Notes: generated from the sequence alone by a model not told the origin. A stretch of 6,084 bases of DNA from Pseudomonadota bacterium (GCA_021804455.1 JAJZHT010000082.1:1-6084); one strand, 5' to 3'. Positions 1 to 5,688 are shown, counted from the first letter of the stretch. Numbers and translations: made by a program.

Positions 1-404
1 CGGTGTCGGTCTAAAATCCAAGAAAGCAAAGCGACAAAAACAGGAAAGGCAAAGAAAAACATCATGGCAATGCCTGTACCTAAATTTTCAGCCGCTAAGA
101 AATAAAATAAGGCGCAGGCTGCATATGTACCGCCGCCCAGGAAAAATAAAAGCCCAATAATAGGAAGGTTGAATTTATGCCAAGTCGTAGAGCGTATTAC
201 AAAGGGCATGATCAAAAGCGCTGCCCCCATAAAACGCCAAAACAACATATCATAGACATTAAACCCAACCTGTATTTGGCTGATCCCCAAATATCCCAAG
301 GTTCCATATAAAACCCCTGAAAGGATTGCTAAAAACGTCCCATAGTTCGAGGGTTTATGGGGTGCAAGAGAAGGGTGGTTTGGTAAACCAAAGGAAGCTG
401 TCAA
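1..404 (-). CDS. EamA/DMT-family membrane transporter, N-terminal part (cut by window edge)
   Basis: About 134 residues are visible; the C-terminal half lies beyond the left edge. The protein is very hydrophobic. A first membrane span covers about residues 24-42 (FLAILSGVLYGTLGYLG), followed by a second with the FWRF...AALLIMPF pattern, then a glycine-rich third span and a fourth ending in a Phe-rich stretch. A conserved Arg near the start of the second span and a Pro in the fourth are typical of EamA repeats of the drug/metabolite transporter superfamily, which usually have ten spans and about 300 residues. An in-frame TGA (414-416) leaves TTG at 404 as the only start ahead of the first span; GAGG sits just upstream. 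That TTG overlaps the symporter stop as TTGA, so the two are probably translationally coupled. Substrate is unknown. Family is fairly sure, exact function is not. Confidence 0.85.
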   Translation of the reverse strand, partial: MTASFGLPNHPSLAPHKPSNYGTFLAILSGVLYGTLGYLGISQIQVGFNVYDMLFWRFMGAALLIMPFVIRSTTWHKFNLPIIGLLFFLGGGTYAACALFYFLAAENLGTGIAMMFFFAFPVFVALLSWILDRH

Positions 405-1606
405 TTTTTTGCCTCAAAAGCCTTAAAAAAATTTCGGGTCAATAAAGCAAAAGCACCATTTCCCATGACATTGGCTGAAGTTAAAATAGGATCTTGCAGA
501 ATATAAATTGTTGCCAAAAGGCTGGTCATTTCTGGATTCAATCCCAGATAAGTTTGAGCAACCGGTAAAATCACAAGCACCCCTCCACCGGGCACGCCCG
601 CACACGAAAATTTGGCTAAACAGTAATACAAAGTAAAATAAAGATAGTCATGCATTCCCGGTAAAGGTTGACCAGCCATCACCAAAAGGGCCAGGGATGT
701 TAGGGCAATATTGAGGCCGTCACCTATCAGGTGAATATTAACCGTGGTGGGGATAACAAAATCTGCATAGGATCTATCCTGTAAATTCTTTTCTGTGGCC
801 GCCAAAGTAACGGGCATGGTTGCTGCGCTGGACATGGTACTAAATCCTGTGAGACCGGCTGGCACCATTTCCCTGATAAAATTAAGCCAAACGGATCCCT
901 TAAACCGTGCAGCCATTGCGTAAAGAAGGGCTATATAAGCAATAATTAAAAAACAACTTAAAACAAAAACACGGCCATAGTTTTGAACCAAAATCCCTAA
1001 AGACCCGTCCCGGTCTAATTTTAAGACAAACCCTAGAACATAAATAGGCAAAAAGGGAATAAATCCCCGTTTAAGTCCCCGTGTTGTTCCATCGCGCAAA
1101 CGAAATGACCATTTTTTAACAAACTGCCCCAAAGCCTGAGAAGGAATTAAATTGGTTATAAGACCGATTGTTATACCAATCAGTAAGGCGCGGTCAGGCG
1201 ATAAAATAGGAGGAATTCCTAACATCCAAATGGGATGAATGGCCTCTTGAGTGGTTACTAAAGAATGGGCAGTCATTCCCTTTAAAAGGGGGAAAGTAAA
1301 CTGTGCCACTCCATAGGCTGTTAAAACGCTGGCTGCGTTTGAGATAATAACCAAAGCAAGAATTGCCATGATTAACAAAGGCGCTTGCTTTTCAAAAGAT
1401 ACTAAGGCTGCTAGCAAATAGCTGATAATAATAACGGGTAAAGCCAGCATCAATAAATCTTTGATCAAATAACTGGCTGTATAGATATAAGCCACCGCTT
1501 GGTCGCTAAAAAAATCACCAAAAAAAATTCCAATTCCTAGGCATAATAGCAATTGTAAAGGTAAGTTATTTAAAATTTTCTTTTTAAGAACGCTAAAAAA
1601 AAACAT
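401..1606 (-). CDS. Dicarboxylate/amino acid:cation symporter (DAACS/SDF family)
   Basis: This is a 401-residue inner-membrane secondary transporter, close to the family's usual 400-450. Members take up glutamate, aspartate or C4-dicarboxylates with Na+ or H+. Visible hallmarks are the serine-rich re-entrant hairpin 1 at about residues 253-267 (TGFSTMSSAATMPVT), a helix-7 region at about 287-300 (VNIHLIGDGLNI) in the place of the NMDGT motif of GltPh, hairpin 2 at about 333-349 (CAGVPGGG) and helix 8 at about 370-384 (LQDPILTSANVMGNG) with its Asp and Asn. The helix-7 motif departs from NMDGT, so substrate and coupling ion cannot be read off. I chose ATG at 1606 because it puts the usual short basic N-terminus before span 1 (LPLQLLLCLGIGIFFG); the frame is open upstream to a TTG at 1681, and neither start has a strong SD. 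The ATG is followed directly by nine Ts encoding Phe-Phe-Phe. It is the first gene of a two-transporter unit. Confidence 0.9.
   Translation of the reverse strand: MFFFSVLKKKILNNLPLQLLLCLGIGIFFGDFFSDQAVAYIYTASYLIKDLLMLALPVIIISYLLAALVSFEKQAPLLIMAILALVIISNAASVLTAYGVAQFTFPLLKGMTAHSLVTTQEAIHPIWMLGIPPILSPDRALLIGITIGLITNLIPSQALGQFVKKWSFRLRDGTTRGLKRGFIPFLPIYVLGFVLKLDRDGSLGILVQNYGRVFVLSCFLIIAYIALLYAMAARFKGSVWLNFIREMVPAGLTGFSTMSSAATMPVTLAATEKNLQDRSYADFVIPTTVNIHLIGDGLNIALTSLALLVMAGQPLPGMHDYLYFTLYYCLAKFSCAGVPGGGVLVILPVAQTYLGLNPEMTSLLATIYILQDPILTSANVMGNGAFALLTRNFFKAFEAKN
1595..1603. repeat. 9-base homopolymer right after symporter start
   Basis: Nine A on the plus strand (T9 on the coding strand) fill codons 2-4 of the symporter if translation starts at ATG 1606. 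Gain or loss of a base would frameshift the whole gene. Such tracts are known slippage sites; whether this one varies is not visible here. Confidence 0.8.
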
Positions 1607-1758
1607 GAGCAAAGACTTATGGTGATAAAATAATAACAGCAGATCGAATGTCCTTGTCTTTGTAGCACAGGTGAGAATCAATCAACAACCCCAAACAAGA
1701 TGGTTCTGTACAAGGGCGTCACATCGCAATTTTTTCCAACTCCTCGCCCAGAGGCACG

Positions 1759-1794
1759 CCTTCCGAATGGCAGAGGTGGGTAAATCCTTCCGAA
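1759..1794. repeat. Pair of 9-bp direct repeats CCTTCCGAA
   Basis: CCTTCCGAA occurs at 1759-1767 and again at 1786-1794, start to start 27 bases apart, inside the GC-richer block of the intergenic region. It could be part of a dispersed repeat element or chance; the two copies diverge on either side. Confidence 0.5.
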
Positions 1795-1898
1795 CATCCA
1801 GCTAGCGTCCTAAAAAACTTTATAAAACACCATCAAGAAAAGTTTCCTGTTTTTATCAAAAACCCTGGGTATCTTATTCTCTGCTAATAATTTATTGT

Positions 1899-1927
1899 TT
1901 GATCAAAATAAATGTTTATTTTATTAA
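1899..1927 (+). promoter_or_regulatory. Candidate promoter with AT-rich inverted repeat for the secreted protein
   Basis: TTGATC (1899-1904) and TATTAA (1922-1927) are 17 bases apart, acceptable but weak -35 and -10 elements. An inverted repeat with 8-bp arms, AAAATAAA-TG-TTTATTTT (1905-1922), fills the spacer and reaches the first base of the -10 box, and the palindrome TTTGATCAAA (1898-1907) overlaps the -35, so a regulator site is possible. In DNA this AT-rich, such patterns also arise by chance. Confidence 0.35.
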
Positions 1928-1970
1928 AATTTGTTCTAAAATGGTCCTTGATAATTTTAAATCTTAACAA

Positions 1971-1976
1971 AGGGAG
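1971..1976 (+). promoter_or_regulatory. Ribosome binding site that selects a GTG start
   Basis: AGGGAG lies 8 bases before GTG at 1985, ideal spacing. An ATG at 1978 is only one base after the SD and runs into a stop after five codons, so it is not the start of the long gene. The GTG reading gives a proper signal peptide at once. Confidence 0.75.
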
Positions 1977-1984
1977 CATGAAGA

Positions 1985-3577
1985 GTGAACCTTAAAACGA
2001 AATTAAAAACAGGCCTTTTGGCTGTTTCGTTGGCGTTAACGGGCGCTAACGCTCAGGAAAAACCAGGTGGTTTTGATTGGCAAGACGTTGTTAAAAATTT
2101 TGCGGCGTTATCAACAATGCCGAATCCAGGAGTTCAACAACCCCAACAACCTCCACTTTCCTCGTCACAACAACCCCAGACCTCTCAATTCCCGGCCTTT
2201 GCTTTTATGGGGCCCCAACAGGAAGGATGGGGTCAAAGTCCTAATCCTAGTCAATTCCCAACTTTTGGAGGACAAGCACCTTCGATTCCTGTATCCTTTG
2301 GAAGTTTTCCTTCTATACCAGACCAATGGTTGACGGGCGCTGGTGGTCTAGATAAATCTAAGGCACCTGTTAATCTGACATCGACTTCCAAGGATTTAGG
2401 GGGGCTTCCTGTTGTGGACGATTCAAAGCAACAGAAATCCAAAAAACCCATTATTCTTTTGAATCAAGAGGGGCCAAAGACTCAAGATCCTCTTAAAAAT
2501 GAACAACAAGCGGCGCCTGGACAAATATTTTCAAAGGGCAAACATGATGTTCGTTCCTGTTCCTGTAAGAAAGATTGTCCAGATTGTTGTTTGACTCCCG
2601 TTGATAACATGAGGTTGTTAGAACAATTGATTGCTACCCGAATCGATGGTTTCAGTCAGGCTGTAGAAATGTATTCACTCCAAGCCTTATTATCCAGTAT
2701 GTATACTGGAAAACCGTTAGATTCCGAAGGTCAAGCCGAAGGATGGGCTTCCCTATGGCAAACCATGACACTTGACCCTCAAAGTGGACTACAACCCTAC
2801 TTGCAACAACAAATCCATGTTAACCCTGTTGAATGTATGATTGCATTGTTGAGGCCCAAATTCGAATGCGATGATTTTTGTTCTCGGATAAAAATTGCTA
2901 ATCGTTTTGTGGAAATGTTTAAAACGGTGGCCGCAAGAACAGAACATGTAATCGCAACTTTTAAGAATTGTGAAACCGATGGAACAATGACAATTACCAA
3001 TATTTTACCTGAGGGAGATCCAGTTAACATTGGAGATATAGCGTCAACTGTATTAACAGGAACCGTCACAACGGACAATTTGGTATTAAAGGCAACTTTC
3101 CGAACGGTACAAGATTTATTCTGTAATGATGATGTTCAGGTTCTCATTAAGGCTATGTTGGAAACGGCACAAATTGATGCTGGTTTCAAAAAAGATCGCC
3201 TTGGATGCTGGTTGAAAGTTTTAGGGGACGTCTTACCTTATGCTAAGGGAGACTGTAGTTATGGGCTTCAAGAACCACAAGGAACTCATTTTGGAACAGC
3301 ACCTCAACGATTGTCTTTGCGCGAGCAAATTGCTTTATTTATCGTCCAGAGCCACTTTCCTCAGATTCTGATGCAGCAGGGTCAAGGTGGGCCTGTGTTA
3401 CCAACAATGATTCAGCCTCAAATGGGTCAAGGCAATACATCCAGTCAGGGGAAATCAAGCAATCAAACCCCACCCGTGATTGTAAAGCCGTTACCAAAAC
3501 CTCAAGGACAACCAACAGAGCAGAATACCACCTCAAGCTTAAATCCAAATCCAAATCCAAATCCAAACTCTTACTAA
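1985..3577 (+). CDS. Secreted Cys-rich protein of unknown function with Gln/Pro-rich region and Asn-Pro tail
   Basis: I do not recognise a family for this 530-residue protein. It begins with a classical Sec signal peptide (MNLKTKLK, then GLLAVSLALTG, cleavage probably after ANA23). Residues about 45-115 are low complexity, rich in Gln, Pro, Ser and Phe. About 120-190 is polar. A Cys cluster follows (C192, C194, C198, C201, C202, as CSCKKDCPDCC), then a probably folded, mostly helical domain of about 205-470 with seven more cysteines (284, 295, 299, 329, 380, 408, 424). Twelve cysteines, all after the signal peptide, suggest disulfides made in the periplasm, or metal binding by the cluster. 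The tail is again Gln/Pro-rich and ends in four NP pairs plus NSY. GTG start is set by AGGGAG 8 bases upstream; no other start precedes the signal peptide. It stands alone, with its own promoter zone and terminator. A surface-exposed or exported protein is inference. Confidence 0.85.
   Translation: MNLKTKLKTGLLAVSLALTGANAQEKPGGFDWQDVVKNFAALSTMPNPGVQQPQQPPLSSSQQPQTSQFPAFAFMGPQQEGWGQSPNPSQFPTFGGQAPSIPVSFGSFPSIPDQWLTGAGGLDKSKAPVNLTSTSKDLGGLPVVDDSKQQKSKKPIILLNQEGPKTQDPLKNEQQAAPGQIFSKGKHDVRSCSCKKDCPDCCLTPVDNMRLLEQLIATRIDGFSQAVEMYSLQALLSSMYTGKPLDSEGQAEGWASLWQTMTLDPQSGLQPYLQQQIHVNPVECMIALLRPKFECDDFCSRIKIANRFVEMFKTVAARTEHVIATFKNCETDGTMTITNILPEGDPVNIGDIASTVLTGTVTTDNLVLKATFRTVQDLFCNDDVQVLIKAMLETAQIDAGFKKDRLGCWLKVLGDVLPYAKGDCSYGLQEPQGTHFGTAPQRLSLREQIALFIVQSHFPQILMQQGQGGPVLPTMIQPQMGQGNTSSQGKSSNQTPPVIVKPLPKPQGQPTEQNTTSSLNPNPNPNPNSY
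3541..3567 (+). repeat. Hexamer tandem repeat AAATCC x4 coding for Asn-Pro repeats
   Basis: AAATCC is repeated four times, followed by AAA, just before the end of the secreted protein gene, and encodes the NPNPNPN tail. The 6-base unit keeps the frame, so copy-number change would only lengthen or shorten the tail by two residues per unit. Confidence 0.9.
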
Positions 3578-3595
3578 ATTTTGTAAGATTTTTTC

Positions 3596-3630
3596 AAAAC
3601 CTTGGGATTCCTATCCCAAGGTTTTTTATT
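3596..3630 (+). terminator. Strong intrinsic terminator of the secreted protein gene
   Basis: A perfect 13-bp stem (AAAACCTTGGGAT / ATCCCAAGGTTTT) with loop TCCT is followed by further Ts, 18 bases after the TAA stop. The A-rich 5' side gives only a short, interrupted T-run on the minus strand, so it may act weakly for the convergent PDZ gene too. Confidence 0.92.
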
Positions 3631-3672
3631 GAAAGAGGAGGAGAGCTTATCTTCACAACAAGTTTAGGATGC

Positions 3673-4155
3673 CTAGCTAATTTTTCCGATACCTGTTTCT
3701 TGGATTTTTTCAATCAATATATCTGTTGTAAAAACTACAAATTCTGAAGCAAGCGTTTTATCGGCCAAGGTTGTTGTGATAACTCTGTAAATTTGAAAGG
3801 GATATCTTCGGCCTCCCTCGAGTTGGCTGATAACCATTAACGCCTCTGAAACATTGGATACGGGCGTTGCATTAATCCTTAAGATGATATCCCCAGCTTT
3901 CAGGCCGGAAAGTTCGGCGGGATGTTTGGGGACTACAGCGCTTACGTACACCCCTTCGCCTGTGTACTTTGTTAAGGCGCGATGTCTGGGATTAATGTTT
4001 GAGATCTCTATTCCGACGATATTTCGAAAATCTTTAGAGGCACTGTTAACCGCCTCAACACTGCCGGGATTTAAGGTGCATGATACAAGACAGAAAATCG
4101 AGGTCAAAACAGTCAAAAATACGACTCTTCTTCCTAGAATGTTATTATTTTTCAT
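3673..4155 (-). CDS. PDZ-domain lipoprotein
   Basis: A 160-residue protein with a lipoprotein signal peptide: positive NNNILGRR, hydrophobic VVFLTVLTSIF, then lipobox LVSC with the lipidated Cys at residue 26. A single PDZ domain covers about 47-125: GEGVYVSAVVPKHPAELSGL followed by KAGDIILRINATPVSNVSEA, the HtrA-type pattern of carboxylate-binding loop, PAELSGLKAGD turn and helix. No protease domain is present, so it likely binds C-termini of envelope proteins as an adaptor or scaffold rather than cleaving them; this is inference from the domain. ATG at 4155 is chosen because AGGAG sits 7 bases upstream and it starts the signal peptide cleanly; an in-frame TTG at 4170 overlaps that SD. Residue 27 is Thr, not Asp, so in an enterobacterial-type Lol system outer-membrane sorting would be expected. 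It is last on the minus strand and converges on the large secreted protein gene. Confidence 0.85.
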   Translation of the reverse strand: MKNNNILGRRVVFLTVLTSIFCLVSCTLNPGSVEAVNSASKDFRNIVGIEISNINPRHRALTKYTGEGVYVSAVVPKHPAELSGLKAGDIILRINATPVSNVSEALMVISQLEGGRRYPFQIYRVITTTLADKTLASEFVVFTTDILIEKIQETGIGKIS

Positions 4156-4246
4156 TTTAAGTCTCCTCAAAATTAAGCTGTTGTTTCGTCGGAATAACTT
4201 TTAGAACATTATCTTTTAAGGTTTCCTCAATTTTATCCCCATCAAT

Positions 4247-4297
4247 GGGGGCAGCAGGTTAAATAAGTACTCAAAACTCCCCTGTAGCCCCCTTTTT
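4247..4297 (+). repeat. Imperfect long inverted repeat followed by T5
   Basis: GGGGGC..CAGG (4247-4258) pairs with CCTG..GCCCCC (4281-4292) around a 22-base loop, with a two-base mismatch, and TTTTT follows on the plus strand. It resembles a plus-strand terminator although no plus-strand gene precedes it. It lies in the leader of the minus-strand PDZ gene, so it may instead be an mRNA structure there. Confidence 0.4.
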
Positions 4298-4321
4298 CAT
4301 AAAACCAGCCTGGTTTATGAA
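4296..4321 (-). terminator. Hairpin just downstream of the small secreted gene
   Basis: TTCATAAACCA and TGGTTTTATGAA pair with a single bulged A around a 3-base loop, beginning 8 bases past the TAA of the upstream minus-strand gene. On the minus strand AAAGGGGG follows instead of a T-run, so it may stabilise a 3' end rather than terminate. Confidence 0.4.
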
Positions 4322-4328
4322 CTCTCTT

Positions 4329-4716
4329 TTACCTCGTATGGGAAGTGCTTGGAGCCATTTCACAAACACACTCTGTGCCCATGTTTAAATTTTTAAAGGT
4401 AACTTTGTAATCTTTATCAACGCTTAAATTGGCACAAGTCCCCCTAGGAGTAAGAGGATTCGTTCTACCCCTTATGAAAAATGTTGATTTTCCCGCCATT
4501 TCCTTATCCGTTACATCAAACGTAACCGTGGAAAGAGGGGCTATTTTAAGCTCTAACCAGTGCAAATCCTCGGTTAAAGCTCCTTCTGCTTGAATATATA
4601 CGATCAACTCTTTGGCGTTTTCGTTCTTCACTTCCAATTTAGAAGCCAACAACGTGGATGACGTCATTATTATGAATAAGGCTGTGGAGATTCTAAAGAT
4701 CCTATTTTTTTTTCAT
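4329..4716 (-). CDS. Small secreted protein of unknown function; signal peptide split off by frameshift in A9 tract
   Basis: The uninterrupted frame runs from ATG 4667 to TAA 4329 (112 residues), but that ATG has no SD. Upstream, AAGGAG is 7 bases before ATG 4716, followed by nine As and an immediate TAG. With eight As the frames join as MKKNRIFRISTALFIIM, then TSSTLLAS, a textbook Sec signal peptide, giving 128 residues with cleavage near LLA/S. So the native gene very likely starts at 4716 and this copy carries a one-base insertion, a phase-variable state, a slippage-corrected site or a sequencing error. The mature part alternates beta-like stretches (LIVYIQAEG, LELKIAPLSTVTFDV, STFFIRG, YKVTFKNL) and has three cysteines (78, 100, 102 of the 112-residue frame), with CVC near the end. 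I recognise no family; a small periplasmic beta-sandwich is inference. It lies 51 bases after the DUF2795 gene and may share its transcript. Confidence 0.75.
4705..4713. repeat. 9-base homopolymer at the start of the small secreted gene
   Basis: Nine T on the plus strand (A9 on the coding strand) follow ATG 4716 directly. As read, AAA AAA AAA TAG ends translation after four codons; one A fewer opens the frame into the 112-residue downstream frame. Confidence 0.9.
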
Positions 4717-4729
4717 GATTTATCTCCTT
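4717..4729 (-). promoter_or_regulatory. Ribosome binding site that marks the true start at 4716
   Basis: AAGGAG (4724-4729) lies 7 bases before ATG 4716, whereas ATG 4667, the start of the open frame, has no SD. This is the main argument that translation begins upstream of the A9 tract. Confidence 0.8.
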
Positions 4730-4767
4730 AAAGATTTTAGGTATTGGACAATATATACCCTCAGTGA

Positions 4768-5034
4768 CTATTCGATTCTTCCCACTTCTTTAGCAATATC
4801 AACAGCGGTGTTATAAGTCTTTTCTTCAAAGCGATTTAAGACACTCATAACATCTTCTGGTGCATTATTTTGTTTAGCTCTTTCGATGAGATCTTTCTTT
4901 TGTGCTGGTAAGTCGATCCCTTTCATATAACGTTCTACAGCGGCAGGACTGGCCTTTTCTGGGTTTCCGCGTCCACCTTCACTGCTTTTTTGTCCGCTAA
5001 CTTGGCGTCCATCTTTTTTATCATCAGTAAACAT
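4768..5034 (-). CDS. DUF2795-type small protein
   Basis: An 88-residue, highly charged, soluble protein without signal peptide. Residues 1-30 are Gly/Ser/Lys-rich and probably disordered. About 31-85 fits my knowledge of DUF2795: AAVERYMKGIDLPAQKKDLI, then ERAKQNNAPEDVMSVLNRF and EEKTYNTAVDIAKEVG, that is, a helical fold in which the KGIDLP and DLIERA segments are the most recognisable part. The biochemical role of this domain is not established; it is often seen in small proteins near stress-related genes. ATG 5034 is supported by GGGAGG 5 bases upstream. It sits 101 bases after the KGG gene and 51 bases before the small secreted gene, in the same direction, so a shared transcript is possible. 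No catalytic residues are evident; a regulatory or nucleic-acid-binding role would be a guess. Confidence 0.8.
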   Translation of the reverse strand: MFTDDKKDGRQVSGQKSSEGGRGNPEKASPAAVERYMKGIDLPAQKKDLIERAKQNNAPEDVMSVLNRFEEKTYNTAVDIAKEVGRIE

Positions 5035-5114
5035 TTTTGCCTCCCTTGAAAGTGTGCCTCGTTACCCAATCCCTGGTATTAACAAAGCATTTAACGTGTT
5101 AAAACAATATAAGA

Positions 5115-5134
5115 AAACCAAACTTGAGTGGTTT
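5115..5134 (-). terminator. Weak hairpin after the KGG gene
   Basis: On the minus strand AAACCA and TGGTTT pair around an 8-base loop, starting one base after the stop codon, with TTCTTATATTG following. Only six pairs, mostly A-T, so at best a partial terminator that would let some transcription reach the DUF2795 gene. Confidence 0.35.
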
Positions 5135-5135
5135 A

Positions 5136-5426
5136 TTACTCTTCTTCGTGGTGGCTGCCTGCTCTGCCAGGACGGGAACGATGGGGTGCTGACCCTCCCT
5201 CTCGACCTAACTCGACATACCCTTCGTGTCCTAATTGTTCGGCACGAACTTCACCACCTTTGTGGCCCCTTGCTGCCATACCTTCGTGACCGGCCTTTTC
5301 CGCGCTGGCATGTCCACCTTTACTGGCAATTTCCTTGACTTTTTCAGTGGGCATAGAGGCAAATCCTTTTGCAGCATGAGGACTATTTTGAGAATCTTTT
5401 TGAGGGGATCGATTTTTAGTAGTCAT
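5136..5426 (-). CDS. KGG-repeat stress-induced protein
   Basis: A 96-residue, very hydrophilic protein, rich in Gly, His, Lys and Glu, without signal peptide. It contains three copies of the stress-induced bacterial acidophilic repeat (KGG motif): residues about 21-41 (GFASMPTEKVKEIASKGGH), 45-61 (AGHEGMAARGHKGGEVR) and 65-81 (LGHEGYVELGREGG). The family includes E. coli YciG and YmdF and Bacillus GsiB-like general stress proteins; such proteins are probably disordered hydrophilins that protect in desiccation, acid or starvation, though the mechanism is unsettled. The third repeat has REGG in place of KGG. The tail SHHEEE has no assigned role. ATG 5426 is well supported by AAGGAG 7 bases upstream. 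It follows a gene-free stretch likely to hold its promoter and leads toward the DUF2795 gene, which suggests a stress-responsive unit. Confidence 0.9.
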   Translation of the reverse strand: MTTKNRSPQKDSQNSPHAAKGFASMPTEKVKEIASKGGHASAEKAGHEGMAARGHKGGEVRAEQLGHEGYVELGREGGSAPHRSRPGRAGSHHEEE

Positions 5427-5506
5427 CGCTGTTCTCCTTAATTAAGAGTAAAAATTAAGCTTAAAGAAAACTGAACTTATTCAATCTTGAGCGCAATTAT
5501 TGAAGT

Positions 5507-5536
5507 TTTATATTTACTGACGCGGCTAAAAAACAA
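5507..5536 (-). promoter_or_regulatory. Candidate promoter for the KGG gene
   Basis: On the minus strand TTGTTT (5536-5531) and TATAAA (5512-5507) are 18 bases apart, resembling a housekeeping sigma promoter, and would give a leader of about 75 bases. I saw no GGAAC-type general-stress (EcfG) element. The background is AT-rich, so chance matches are likely. Confidence 0.35.
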
Positions 5537-5610
5537 AAATTATTGTTAATTCTATGAGTCTAAGCAGTTATACGTTAAAGTTTTATCTTAAAATTGCTGC
5601 CACGTTTTAC

Positions 5611-5629
5611 AAGCTCAGTTTTAGAGCTT
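5611..5629. repeat. 6-bp inverted repeat AAGCTC/GAGCTT
   Basis: AAGCTC (5611-5616) and GAGCTT (5624-5629) flank a 7-base loop, about 75 bases upstream of the candidate KGG promoter -35. It could be an operator or part of an RNA hairpin; no gene sits where it would act as a plus-strand terminator. Confidence 0.4.
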
Positions 5630-5688
5630 TTATAAGGACATCTTTTGAATAGCAAATAATAACTTTAAAAAACAGGGGAATTTCTGGG

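Larger units (their letters stand above)
1607..1984. other. Gene-free divergent intergenic region
   Basis: This stretch separates the minus-strand symporter from the plus-strand secreted protein, so it should hold both promoters. About 1710-1810 is visibly richer in G and C than its flanks and contains the 9-bp direct repeat CCTTCCGAA twice (1759-1767 and 1786-1794). On the minus strand this block reads through about 30 codons without a stop (including CSEGFTHLCHSEG) but has a stop at both ends and no start, so it may be a gene fragment or an interspersed repeat rather than a gene. From about 1885 onward it is strongly AT-rich and promoter-like for the plus strand. I found no tRNA or other RNA gene. 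Confidence 0.6.

Noticed and set aside
1607..1681. Upstream extension of the symporter to TTG 1681
   Set aside because: The extra 25 residues precede the usual N-terminus of the family and the TTG has no clear SD; ATG 1606 fits better.
1978..1995. Five-codon ORF from ATG 1978 overlapping the GTG start
   Set aside because: Only one base separates it from the SD, so it is unlikely to be translated; no leader-peptide features.
2067..2451. Alternative frames inside the 5' part of the secreted gene
   Set aside because: Low-complexity coding DNA lacks stops in other frames; no SD or recognisable domain.
2797..3078. Minus-strand frame of 93 codons
   Set aside because: Antisense to the Cys-containing domain of the secreted gene, with no SD or domain.
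3339..3566. Minus-strand frame starting with Asp-Leu repeats
   Set aside because: It is the antisense reading of the AAATCC repeat and the Gln-rich end of the secreted gene; no SD.
4156..4170. PDZ gene start at TTG 4170
   Set aside because: That TTG overlaps the AGGAG that serves ATG 4155.
3854..4204. Plus-strand frame of 116 codons
   Set aside because: It lies antisense to the PDZ gene, whose domain and lipobox are clear.
5054..5441. Two plus-strand frames opposite the KGG gene
   Set aside because: Mirror readings of the repetitive Gly/His-rich KGG gene, which has a good SD and a known motif.
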